Positions 13,131 to 24,290 of a stretch of 64,000 nucleotides of DNA are shown piece after piece (within the stretch, counting starts at the first letter, position 1; every line of letters starts with the position of its first letter). The notes beneath the pieces are model-generated. The model was not told the DNA's origin. It did no database searches and worked only from the letters and a program-made list of their open reading frames with translations. Source of the DNA: Effrenium voratum (taxonomy: Eukaryota > Sar > Dinophyceae > Suessiales > Symbiodiniaceae). The position numbers and the translations under genes are program-made. The stretch covers positions 164,001 through 228,000 of the forward strand of contig CAUJNA010003800.1 in assembly GCA_963377175.1 (NCBI GenBank), written 5' to 3'.

Positions 13131-13312
13131 GGCTCAAGGCGAGCAAGTCGTCATCGCGTTCGCGCTCAAGCAATGATACAAGAATCCTAGGTTGCACCCA
13201 GAAGAAGGTTAACCTTTTGGCACCTTTTACAAAATTGAAATTGTGGGTCAGTGATAATGGAAAACAAAAGCTTGGCTTTGGGCAAGTGAGAATCTCTATC
13301 ATGGGGCGCTGC

Positions 13313-14990
13313 TCTTTGCTGAGCTTTCTCATGGCGCTGTCCACTTTTGCCCTGTCGTACCTTGACGGATCGCACATGTCCAGCACCTTGATGAACGAGT
13401 CATCTGTGCTCGTGGCCATGACCTTGATGGCACTCATGGTGCCCGCCAAGAGCTCATGGAGTGCACTCATTGCGCGGCACCATGTCTCGGTCTTCTCATC
13501 ATTGAAGTCACTGACGCCGATCACGCCACGGTTCAGCAGGCTCAAAGCCATCGACAAGATGAACTTGGCCGTGTCCTCACCGTGCTTGAAGACTGACCTG
13601 AGCCTCGCATGCGAGTGAGAGAGCACCTGGCCATGCAACGCCGAGAGCCGTGTAAGAATCTCCTCGGAGTCCCCAAGGTTCTTCATCACAATCTGCGCGC
13701 ATGACAAAAGACCACGGTCAACCTTGCACCCGTTAAAGGTGAACACCGACTTGTTCATGAGAGCATTCACCTTCTCTGCCTGTTTCGCCAAGCTCAACTG
13801 CTGCAATCCAGGGGCCAGTGTGTAGAGCTTCCTGGTAAAGGTCAAAAATGAATCTGCCAGTGTTGGCAGCCTGCGCAAACTCTCCGAATGACGCAAGGAT
13901 GCCCCCACTGCAACGTCGATGCCACCGATGTAAACTTGGATGGTGACGGTTAAGGCGCTTTCCAGCAAAAGTCTGATGAGCTCTTTGTCGGGGGTGGTTG
14001 CCTGCATGGCCTCATACATTTTCACCTTACACACAGCGCGAAACTTGATGCATGCGCAAAACAACATTGGCAGCTCACCAGGTTAACAGCGGGATGCGTT
14101 TCCAACGTCAAGTTCAAGCATGCAACAGCAACGCACATGTAACTTGCCGCACTGACTGCACCACAACATGCAACACAATTGCAAGCCATCATCAACCTAG
14201 TGGCCCACCAAGCAGCCACCAAGGCCTTTGAGCCAAGAATGGCCATGTTCCGTGGGAAGGTGCTGGGCACTTCCTTCACGTATGCCAGGATATTGGCAGG
14301 AAACACGATCCGCTGACTAGGTCCCTCGCGCCCCGCAACCGAGATTGGAACAAACATCTCGTTCTTCAAGTCTGTCAGCCCTTGCATTGTCACTGGATCG
14401 GCGGGAGCCGGACCTTCGACTTCAAGGCTCAACCAGCATAGACTGCCTCCCGCTTCATACAGCCCCTGCCCTTGTAGGGCTGCGCTGCAATTGTCAACGC
14501 ACCACATTTCTTTGAATGTCCGGAGCGTCTTGGTCCAATCCTGCGAGCCATGACAGCCTGCAACCCCGGCCCGGATCATAAATGTTTCAGTTAATTACTT
14601 TACCTTCCCAGGAGCAAACCTAACACGAGGCCCGTCCTTGGACTCCTTGCATTCGGCGGCAATCTGGAGCGGAGGAATGTCCTCCAAGCTTACTCGAGGC
14701 TTGTCTTTAGTAACCTTCGGCGCCAGCTTCAGCGAAACAAGAAGGTCGGGCAAGGTCTGCCGCACCTCTCAGCACTCTTGGGCTGCCAAGGTCAAGGCAC
14801 TAGCAAGCATCTCAAAAACGACCAATACAAAAAGGGGCCAGGGTGACAGCCAGGGTACGTATGCCTCAACTTCCAACATGTATTTGCCCGCGTCATCATG
14901 GAAAGCGGGCGGCGCCGGATCTGTGCGAGCTTTCTTCGACATGTCAAGGGCAAGCGCCGAGCTAACAGTCTTCACTTCCAAAACCAGCAA
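13313..14990 (-). CDS. Unidentified gene with a 237-codon helical exon
   Basis: Four exons chain in phase: about 14865-14987 (ALALDMSKKARTDPAPPAF, ending YMLEVE), 14604-14765 (VRQTLPDLLVSLKLAPKV ... FAPGK), 14274-14540 (DWTKTLRTFKEMWCVDNC ... ILAYVK) and 13313-14025 (VKMYEAMQATTPDKELIRL onward, 237 codons). Donors are GC, GT, GA and GC, and acceptors are AG|G. The long exon is uninterrupted, predicted mostly alpha-helical, with no obvious catalytic signature. Start and stop codons are not located; the 3' end runs toward the N gap and may be lost there. No family recognised. Confidence 0.7.
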
Positions 14991-15189
14991 TGGCTGCAGA
15001 AGTTACACCAGGCGTTCTTAGGACGTCCGACACACATGCAGCGCCAACAGACTTGCAAAAACATGAGAGTTTGGAACAGTAGCCCTGAGCCATGCAACGC
15101 TAGGCCAAAGTCCAACTTGACATGTTTGTGAGCAAGGGTCACAACGGCAGACGACGCAATGCGAGTTCTCCGCAACACGGTCGCAGCGG

Positions 15190-15680
15190 CAGGCGGCAAA
15201 AGAAGACGGCTTGTCAACACGGAAGGCGACGCACTGTGACTTCGGGAGGCGGTGCATGGTCAATGCGGAAGGCGAAACATGGTGAATGTTGGAAGTGACA
15301 CATGGCCAACATGGGATGCGAAGCTTGATGCGTGCGGAAGGCGGTGCATTGTCAATGCCCAAGGCGACGCACGGTAACGTCGGGAGGCGGTCCCTGGGAG
15401 CAACGTCTTCAACCCATGGTACATGTGGGAGGCGGCAACAGGTGACTTCGGAAGGCGGTGCAACGGGAGGCAACACATGGTGAGGATCGGAGGCGGCACG
15501 TTGTCACTGCGGATGGCGGCGAACAATGAATTCGACAGGCTGTTCGTGGTCAACACGTTTCAACGCGGGAGGCAACATCAACACGGGATGCGACACATGG
15601 TGGAGGCGGAAGGCGGCACATGGTCAACACATGGTTCGCGAGGCGCTGCATGGTCAGTGCAACACATGATTGAGGGAGGT
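15190..15680. repeat. Imperfect ~30-bp repeats built on GCGGAAGGCGGTGCATGGTC
   Basis: Many loosely spaced repetitions of g(c/g)ggaaggcg(g/a)(t/c)gcatggtcaa. The core resembles the dispersed GCGGAAG motif seen elsewhere in the window and the ggtaggcggtggc part of the 76-bp satellite. No gene seen between 15000 and 15970. Confidence 0.75.
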
Positions 15681-15972
15681 GGCTTTTTCATCAACTGGCC
15701 ATCACTCCAGCAAGTGCACCGAACATGCTGAGAAACGAAACATGCCTGACTCAGGTCACACTGTTGCTAACTGTCAGCCTGAACGCAAGGTGCATCTCTT
15801 GCTTGAGCAGCTGGTGCATTTCTGCTGCGCCGTACAACTGCAAGTTACAAATAAAGTAGCAGTCAGTTGCGATCATTGCTCCCCTGAGACCCTTCAAGAG
15901 AACAACACATTGACAACAAGCAATGTTTAAATAATTGCAACAACACACTGGGCCATAGGAAGCCACTGCTAG

Positions 15973-17607
15973 CTACAACGGCTGGGATGATGAGGCAGGC
16001 TCAGGCTCACAGCACAAAAGACCGGCCAGTCTCGAGCTCAGCTCGAAACCACTTGGCCGTTTGGATGGCAAAACGTCTGTGAGCTTCATGATGAGAGCCG
16101 CGGCGTCTGCGTTGGCCACACGTGCCTCAACTCTTGAATCGAAATTCCGCTTGATTGCCTCGCGCTCCACCATCAACGTCCCTTTCATGGCAGGCACACG
16201 CATACCATCGTCAACCAAAAGGCGCCCGGTGCCAGTAGTCCACACATCAAAGGCCACGCAGCCAAATGCCCATGATTCCGTAAAACGGCTCACCATGACC
16301 TTACGCATGCACAACCACTCATCACGCAACTAGTCATGGAAGCACAAAATAAGCACATAACTAAGTCACGAAGCAGTGTTCGCATCGCCGTGCCACAGCT
16401 CCACAGCCCGGTACAAAGGTGAATACACATTCTTGCCTGACGCCCGCAGACAACCATCCTTGCCGGCTCGTCTGGCCACGCCGAGGTCACACCTAAATAG
16501 ATGTCACAGAAGCCCACATCATGACAAGCACCGGAAAGGCCTGTTTCAAACATGGTGTTGCGCACGCATGATGCGTCCTAGGCACAGCTGACAGCTTTGC
16601 TTGACATGGCGCAGTCTCATCCGGATAGGTCCCAGAGATCAAGATATTGGCAGGCTTGAGGTCCAAGTGAAGAATGTTTTTGGAATGAAGGAAGCCCAAA
16701 CCAGAAGAGACCTGCCACAGAAGGTTCCACTTCATCTCATCTGGAATAATCCCAAGTTCGCTTTCAAGGCAAGTACTCGCACATTCCATTACCATGGCAA
16801 AGTGCTCTTCCTGTCCGATCAAGGCGTAGACTGTCACGATATTTGGATGACGAAGCCCTTCAAGCATCTTATACTCTTCGCATAGTTCGGGCGGCACGCC
16901 GACGGGCTCTCCTTCAGCCGGCTCAAACTTTGCCATTTTGAGCGCGTATTGAAATCCACCTTGGTCGACCTGAGCAGGCCAGGAGCAACTCAGCGTCCGA
17001 AATAGTAGTAACAGAGGGTTAAACAACTACCAACATGACAAGAAGGCACAACTGCAAACACTGGTATCTTGCTATTTTTCACCGGCAAGACACTGCCTTG
17101 CAAACTTTGCCCCATGACCCTTGTCCCAGAACACGAACACATGTCAGAGCTCTTCCAGTGTGCCAGTGAAGCGCTGGCGGTAAGTCGCACTGAACATTTG
17201 CCTCTGCAGATTCACTGGCTGTGTCGGGCTCACATTTGGAAGCAGGTGGTGAGCTTGCCGGCTGCAACTTTTTGCGCGCAGCGTGCAGTTCCTTGACCTT
17301 GGCGCTGGCGCGGTCCTTGTAGATTTTCTTCTCATCCTGGTTCATCGTTTTCCTGATGGCAACTGTCTAGCATTGCACACCTCCAGTGCTTCTGGGCTAG
17401 GGGATGTGGCGGGAGGCGGACAACAAGAAGGCAAACATCACATTGACATGTCACTCCAAGTGTCCACTTTTGGATAAGCATGTCTTTGGTAACAAACGGC
17501 TTCTTGCCCCTGATGCGAATGCGAGCACCTTTCTTCACGCCCGTTGACACCATGTGTGAACAGAATAATGCATAGGAAGACGGCGCGCGGCTGGCGGCAG
17601 AAGACAT
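15973..17607 (-). CDS. Protein kinase with an N-terminal HMG-box-like segment
   Basis: Exons: 17468-17607 (ATG, APSSYALFCSHM), 17097-17352 (MNQDEKKIYKDRASAKVKEL, then glycine loop VLGQGSWGKV), 16593-16969 (invariant Lys in YALKMAK, catalytic loop HLDLKPANILI), 16375-16492 (CDLGVARRAG in place of DFG, LYRAVEL in place of APE) and 15973-16299 (WAFGCVAFDVW, SKRPSGFEL, stop). All junction phases agree (donors GT, GC, GT, GC). Lys, catalytic Asp and metal-binding Asp are present, so it should be active. HMG-like and kinase G-loop sequence share one exon, so the fusion does not depend on a splice guess. The HMG box is atypical: the central tryptophan is not clearly present, and the first junction may hide an exon. 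Start chosen as the first ATG of the open frame. Confidence 0.88.
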
Positions 17608-17869
17608 TGCGGCTGACTACCTTGCCCTGCGTTGCTACTGTTCATCACACCATGTCACCTGAACCTTCTTAGATGTATATATTTGCCTGATTGTGTCCAC
17701 ACTGCTGACATGCACGAACGGCTTGCCAAAAGCTACACTCACACACGCGCCAACAGCAGTGCGCTGGAGGAGGGGGAATTGAACATGCCGCAATCCGGAC
17801 GAGCCTTCACATGACTGTCGTGCAATTGCAAACGGAAGGTTTGCCAGCTTCACAGCTGTTACATACTGT

Positions 17870-19010
17870 TTTCCGGAAAACTGCTAAGCTGCAGCCCAGG
17901 CAATCAAAGCAACAAGCTGTTTCCCGGAAACCTGCTGAGCTGCAGCCCAGGTAGTCAAAGCGGCTGTTTCCCGGAATTTGCGGGAAACAGCTGGTTGCTT
18001 TGACTGCCTGGGCTGCAGCTCAGCTGTTTTCCGGGAAACAACAGCTGGTTGCTTTGCCTGCCTGCAGCTGCATCCCAGGCAAAAAGCAACCAGCTGTTTC
18101 CCGGAAAACTGCTGAGCTGCAGCCCAGGCAGTCAAAAACAACCCAGAAAACTGCTGAGCCGCAGCCCAGGCAGTCAAAGCAACCAGCTGCTTCCCGGAAA
18201 ACTGTTGAGCTGCAGCCCAGACAGTCAAAGCAACCAGCTGTTTCCCGGGAAACTGCTGAGCTGCAGCGCAGGCAGTCAAAGCAACCAGCTGTTTCCCGGA
18301 AAACTGCTGAGCTGCAGCCCAAAACAACCCAGAAAACTGCTGAGCCGCAGCCCAGGCAGTCAAAGCAACCAGCTGCTTCCCGGAAAACTGTTGAGCTGCA
18401 GCCCAGGCAGCTGCAGCCCAGGCAGTCAAAGCAACCAGCTGTTTCCCGGAAAACTGCCAAGCTGCAGCCCAGGCAGTCAAAGCAACCAGCTGTTTCCTGC
18501 TGAGCTGCAGCCCAGGCAGTCAAAGCAACCAGCTGCTTCCCTGAAAACTGTTGAGCTGCAGCCCAGGCAGTCAAAGCAACCAGCTGTTTCCCGAAAAACT
18601 GCTAAGCTGCAGCCCAGGCAGTCAAAGCAACCAGCTGTTTCCCTGAAAACTGCCGAGCTGCAGCCCAGGCAGTCAACGCAACCAGCTGTTTCCCGGGAAA
18701 CTGCTGAGCTGCAGCCCAGGCAGTCAAAGCAACCAGCTGCTTCCCGGAAAACTGCTGAGCTGCAGCCCGGGCAGTCAAAGCAACCAGCTGTTTCCCGGAA
18801 AACTGCTGAGCTGCAGCCCAGGCAGTCAAAGCAACCAGTTTTCCGGGAAACTGCTGAGCTGCAGCCCAGGTAGTCAAAGCAACCAGCTGTTTCCCGGGAA
18901 ACTGCTGAGCTGCAGCCCAGGTAGTCAAAGCAACCAGCTGTTTTCCGGGAAACTGCTGAGCTGCAGCCCAGGCAGTCAAGGCAACCAGCTGTTTCCCGGG
19001 AAACGGCTCA
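17870..19010. repeat. 51-bp minisatellite, about 20 units, with inverted units at the left end
   Basis: The unit is gctgcagcccaggcagtcaa + agcaaccagctgtttcccgg + aaaactgctga, 51 bp, which is 17 codons, so several frames on both strands stay open across it. Shorter variants occur near 18130 and 18320 (acaacccagaaaactg). At about 17960-18090 units run in the opposite direction, giving a long imperfect palindrome. The long reading frames here are explained by the repeat and are not called as genes. Confidence 0.95.
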
Positions 19011-20010
19011 CCTGCAACCAAAAGGATTGCAGGCAACTAGCTCTCCCGCGTAACGTCTGATTGCTAATGCGCTGTGAGCCTGCAAGAACGCTGATGCTGT
19101 ACAAGCTACTGTTTCCGGGCGACGGCCCAACACAAGCGCAAATGTGAGAGCAGCAAAACCAGCCAACAGAAACAACATTTCTCTTGGCGTTTAAGCTGGG
19201 TCCGTGCATGGTCACCTTTTGACAGTTGTACTCCCTGGGTTCGGCTTGCGTGCGAACTTTTGAGAACCCAAGCTTGCTCGGCAATGTTCCGCACATGTGT
19301 CCTGTCCTACACAACCTGCTTGGCCATTTGCGCGCTCAAACTAACTACAAATCACAAGTGCACTTGCTAGACACTCAGTCAAAGCCAAGCCCCTCGGATT
19401 CGTGCAAAAACAAGGACGCCCCCAGAGAACCCAATAAACAATAGCATCTGCGGAAGTCGGCACAATGTTGGATGTCAGTATATGTCAGTCACATTGGCAA
19501 AGACAAGTCTTCTTCTAACCTCCCGCAACAGCAATACCCGTCCAAACATCCACAGCTGAAGCAGGGCAAGGGGGGCTGCCTGGAGCCACACTGCCGACAT
19601 TTGCTGACACAGCCGCAGGCACCTTGGCGCTTGGCGGGAAAAACGTCCTATTGATCTCTCGTTTGCCGGGCCCTCATGGTTCACTTGTCGAGCAAATCAA
19701 CCCGAATCATGGCAAGGGCAGTCAATCACATCACATGGCTGTGGAACTATTTTCCCCTCCGTAATATCACTGGCGCACATCATGTCTGACCTAATGCGAA
19801 GGCGGCAACATGCAAAATAGCCATGCCATGGCCCGAGCCCAACATCGCACAATACGCATATTGTGCCACCCACAGGCTACACTATGACCAAACGGCACAC
19901 GGCACATTGCCCAAGCCAAGCTCTAGCCAAGTCCTACCAAACTACACAGACTATATAAGGCCGCGCTTTTGCGGACACAAACCTGCCGGCTTCAAACAAA
20001 CTGGGAAAGC

Positions 20011-20133
20011 CTTCTTCTGCGACGCCTGCTTTGGGGCGGACTTCTTCTGCGATGTCTTTTTCAGCAATGACTTCTTCTGCGATGCCTTCTTGGCGACCTT
20101 CTTTGCGCCTGATGGCTTCTTCTTCTTCGCGGC
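20011..20133 (-). CDS. Lysine-rich exon (basic DNA-binding type)
   Basis: A 41-codon frame between an AG|G acceptor and a GC donor (CAGAAGAAG|gctttc), phase 0 at both ends. Seventeen of 41 residues are lysine, arranged in repeats such as KKASQKKSLLKKTSQKKS. Composition resembles histone-H1-like tails or the basic N-termini of dinoflagellate nuclear proteins, but no fold-defining domain is visible. A candidate next exon is 19580-19622 (VPAAVSANVGSVAP), though its phase link is uncertain. An alternative frame starting at an ATG is acidic and less convincing. Confidence 0.45.
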
Positions 20134-20139
20134 CTTCTG

Positions 20140-21175
20140 CGGGCTCCATGATGTGGACACCACTTGGAACAGGCCGAACGAAGCCCTGGGAAGGGCAACA
20201 TGACACATGCGGCTACGACCTTTCCCCGGTAGCCAAAAGCCTAGATGTTGAAGCGCATTCATGGGCAAAAACTATCTGTTCCAACTGTTGTCCCAAAAAA
20301 AGGATTGGGATGACGCGAGCTTCAAACGCTTTAGGGGTGCACAGCAACATGCATCAATGCAACATCTCCAGCGTCGCCATTCTTTCAGACAACGCGAGCT
20401 TCAAACACCTGTTCAATCAGAGCTTCAAGGTCTGAAGAACACATCCAACACGAAAGATAAAATCGATCCCGGTCATAAGCACCGCTGACAGGCCCATCAA
20501 CAATGAGTAAAGCCCCAGGAGGTCAAGGCATGTTAGCTGAACAAATGGAGTTGCCGCATCCTGAAAACAACCAACAATGATGAAATTTGGCATTTGTAAG
20601 AAACTATAACTTTCGCATGACTAGTCCTACCCCATCGTGCCAACACAGGCAAATTGGTGCTCCACTGTGAAGAAACAATCCCAGGTAGCAATACGCTTCT
20701 TTTTGGAGCCCCAACTTCAACTACTGGGTTACCCATGAAGTTCGAGCGAGGTCCACAATACATGCCGCAAATCAAGTCAGATACCATGAGTGAGCCCTTC
20801 AAAGTCGGTCCTTGTCATTTGCACCAATGACAGCCAGTTCCCTCAAGTTTTGATTTTGACGGTTTGTGTCATGGTGGCCGCTGTGGCAATCGCAAGCCGT
20901 GAAACATGTGTTCCATCAAACATGGTGTCTCATCATTCGCACCTTGCTGCTTTCTGCGCATGCAACAGTTCCATGGGCATCCCTACAAAGACGTGCAAGG
21001 GGGAATGCGGCAAATCCCTCTAATAATTGTACCAACGTGTTGAACAGCATTCAGTCACAAACAAACGAGCGGCCGATTGCAAGAAGGAGCACCAACACAT
21101 GTCACTCAGCCATGGTAGTCAGCGCCATCTTTACAATTCAAACAGACTGCCAGCGCAACCGCAAGAATCTATCAG
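20140..21175. other. No assignable gene
   Basis: A minus-strand open frame at 20533-20802 has no splice support or recognisable family. Otherwise this looks like spacer between the lysine-rich exon and the methyltransferase 3' end. Confidence 0.5.
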
Positions 21176-24100
21176 TCATGACTGGCTTCCCAAACTGCTG
21201 CCCTGCCTCAAGTGCACGAACGTGCTGGCGTGATGCTTTCTGGTGGGATCAGACTTTGCAGACGTGTAGCCCATGGCCACTGCCAACGCGGCGCCAGCCG
21301 CAACAACATGCTGTGTGTTCCCAACCAAGTTCCGCAAGCCGTGTTCGCTGACATTCTGGGGGATCTTGAAAAGGCCCTCCTTGATCGGGTAGCCGTGCAA
21401 GGCCTCCAGCACTCAGTTGATAGTAACATGGGAAAAGCAACCCAGTAACTCAGAAAAATCAGACAGCCGATGAGCACAAGCCGAGGAACCAAGCCGGCAG
21501 TCGCAGGCAGCAACCGAGCGGACTGCAGCGGGGCACCCGCAGGAACGACCGCCATGCGCGTCGAGCGCGCCCAGGTTGGGGAAACATCGCTGCCAACCCT
21601 TGCAAATCGTACACTTTGTGACACGTCGCAGAAAAACGTCTGCTTGTCGACCCGCTTCATGCCGACTGCTCTCAGCACGGCCATCTCCCGCACACTCAGC
21701 AGGCTGCCTGAGCCCCATTTGGATTGCAACGCCTTACTAATTGGGACTGGCTCGACATTTAACTTCAACGACGATTCTTGGTTTGCTGCCTCGTGGGCTT
21801 TGCTCTGCGCTTAACAACGGGCTTGAGTCTGAGTATGAAACATTAGACCTGCATGTGATCCCAGTTTCAAGCTTGTAGCTAGCAATGGTATGGATCTTCA
21901 ACGGTGTGCAACAAATGCGCTCTTGAGATTGAGAGGCTCTCAGGGTCACCTGCAGTCGTGTCGTCGAAAGCGCTTGTAGCTCAAGCCGCCCAAATCCACT
22001 ATGAACATGCCCCGAAAGCAGTAGGTATAAAAGGCCGTAAGATCGCTAACAAAAAATGGAGCTTGCACTAGAACAAGCCCAACTGGTTCACTGGCCTCTC
22101 ATGTACGGGGCGAGGATGCTCTGGATCGAAGAAGAGGACTCGAGGCCATGCCTTGACAAGCTTTCAAACATAGCGCTTCCCAAGCTGGCCAGCTCCGATG
22201 GCGTGTGCGTCAACGCGTTCTCTTTCCTGATGAGCAGGAACCACAGTCGCGGCCTCCGTGTCACCTCCCCAAGGTCCGTCGGGCAAAACTGCACCTGAGA
22301 GAGAATGATGATCCATGTGAAGCGTGCCAGCAACTATCACAATCAACATCGCGCAACGGCAAGATGTCCGGTCTGGCTCTTTTCATTCAACCCATGACAA
22401 AACGGTAGCCGAAGGTCCAGGATATGAAACAGGCGAGACGTGGCAACAGCTGGCTTTTAAATCCCCAATCTCAACCCCTCATCCCGTGTCTAATTCCCCG
22501 TCCCCAAGCCCCTCATCCGCCCCTTCGCCACATCTTCTCCAAATCTCATCATCTTCTTGTGGCTTGTCTGCCCCTGTTGTTCTTCGCTTTGAAGTTGTCC
22601 ATTTCAACACACCAACAAACAACCCTTCCTTCATCCATGCTCCATGACCCACCCCTTTCGCCCGTAAAGGAAGCTTCCCTTCAACATTGACCAATGATTC
22701 ACCCACTCCTTGCCCACACCCGAATCTCGACTTGCTACCCAAGGAAAAGTGACGCCTCAATTTTGTAGGTTCAAGGGAAGCTACTATTGTAGCAAAACCT
22801 GTTGAGACAGGGCAACGAAGTGGAGCCAACTTCGGTAGAGGTAAACGATGCGGCAGCCCTGTTTGGCAAAAGCAAGTTATGTAAAGAAAGCACATAGCAG
22901 GCCTTTGGTGACAGTAAAGTCATGTAGAAACCTATCGTCTCAGGGAATGTCAAGTGAACACCTTGCCCGGGAAAGGACTTTTTTGAACAAGGGGTATATT
23001 TGTGTAACACACCTATTACTCAATAACAAGCTCTGCAACAGAACCAGGGGTAATGGCATGTCACGCAAAACCTGTTGAGCAACGTAAAGTTCGTATGTTA
23101 CAGAAAGAGTAAGAGAGAAGCAACCTGCGGCAAGCCGGTGGCAAACAAGTGGACGAGGTGAGGAAAGCTGGCAGTCGCGTTTGGTAAAAAGAAAGATCTG
23201 GAACAACCTGTTGCGAGACGAAACACAGTGTAGCAAAAACTGCTGGGCATAGAAAACTTATGACACACTGGGCAATGAAGTTGTTGTTTGTGCGCATGGT
23301 GGGCTTGGAACAGGCAGTCGGCAAATGCTGGCGAACTAAGCACCATGCAGCAATCACGATACTTGCGACATCACACAGGCAGAAAGTAGACTAACCAATG
23401 AACACGTAACCAGAATCAAATGGTAGTCGCTCGCCACCTCCCGCTTCATGATCCTCTTCACACCGTCCAAATGTGGGAGCAGCCCGGCCACATTCTCGAG
23501 CACAGCAAAGCGTGGCTGCGAGAGCTTTACTGTGCGGAGAACACACTTCCTAAGTGTTGACAAGCAAACAATCATGTCTCTCAGCCTTGTCAGCAAGGCA
23601 AAATGAGTTGCAATTCAATCCAACACAGCAGTAACAAATTCCTACACATAAAATGGAAACAAAGACCCACTTTGTATACAAGAAGCAGGGGCTTCCGCCG
23701 ATTGGAATCCCGGAGTCCAGCCCTTAGCCCAAGCGTGCTGTAGCTTTGGCAGGGAAATCCAGCCGCGTAGCCCCCTCCACGCAAAGCCCCCAGCTGCGGC
23801 GGCGGCCGCTTGGTGAGGTCGTCGAAGAATTCCAAGGGCTTACCTTGGCACCACAAGTACACCCAACCTCGCTACGTGCCATTGCGCAAGTGTGAAAGCA
23901 AGCAACACCTGCTTAAAGCCAGCTTTAATCAAAGAGGTGTGGCACATCTCAGAAAAGAATGCTCTAATCCATGCTGTGCGCCGTTGCATTCGATCACGGA
24001 CTTGGCATTGGGGCATAGATCTGACGCCCACAGCTGTTCCACTTTGAAGCCCATGCCATGCAACGCCCACACAGGGGCCTGGCAGGGAAGAGTGGTAAGG

Positions 24101-24290
24101 CAAGTCATGTTCCTTGGGCAAATGTCACTGGTGACTAGGATGACCACCTTGGCTCCACAATTGCTTCGCAACAAAAGCGCTTGCAGGCCTACACAACCAT
24201 ATTTGGTTTGACCGTACACGTCGCGCCTCAAGACCGCTGCAGTCAGTGGCGAAACGAATGTGGCTGCCGCATAGGTTCCCCCTTTCATCA
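21176..24290 (-). CDS. C5 cytosine DNA methyltransferase (all core motifs present)
   Basis: Transfers a methyl group from S-adenosylmethionine to cytosine C5 in DNA. Motifs in order on the minus strand: motif I FATDCSGLE ending at 24227, joined to APVWALHGMGF in 23949-24078, which continues with WASDLCP (motif II); motif IV GFPCQSYSTLG with the catalytic Pro-Cys in 23699-23843; motif VI VLENVAGLLP in 23411-23549; motif VIII DLGEVTRRPRLWFLL in 22152-22294; motif IX LSVREMAVLR in about 21580-21770; motif X LVGNTQHVV in about 21176-21403. Phases fit for the first four joins, with donors GC, GA, GC and GT; the 22152-to-21770 join (target recognition region) is unresolved. No N-terminal regulatory domain was recognised, and the start codon is not located. 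A tRNA (TRDMT1-type) substrate cannot be excluded, but motif I resembles DNA enzymes with DCSG. Confidence 0.87.

Noticed and set aside
13131..13138. ggctcaag immediately after the gap, matching the end of the dinoflagellate spliced leader
   Set aside because: Only 8 bases match, it is on the plus strand while all genes are on the minus strand, and the upstream bases are N. Chance is the simplest explanation.
18000..18873. Long overlapping ORFs (up to 274 codons) on both strands
   Set aside because: Produced by the 51-bp repeat being a multiple of three and lacking stops; no independent coding evidence.
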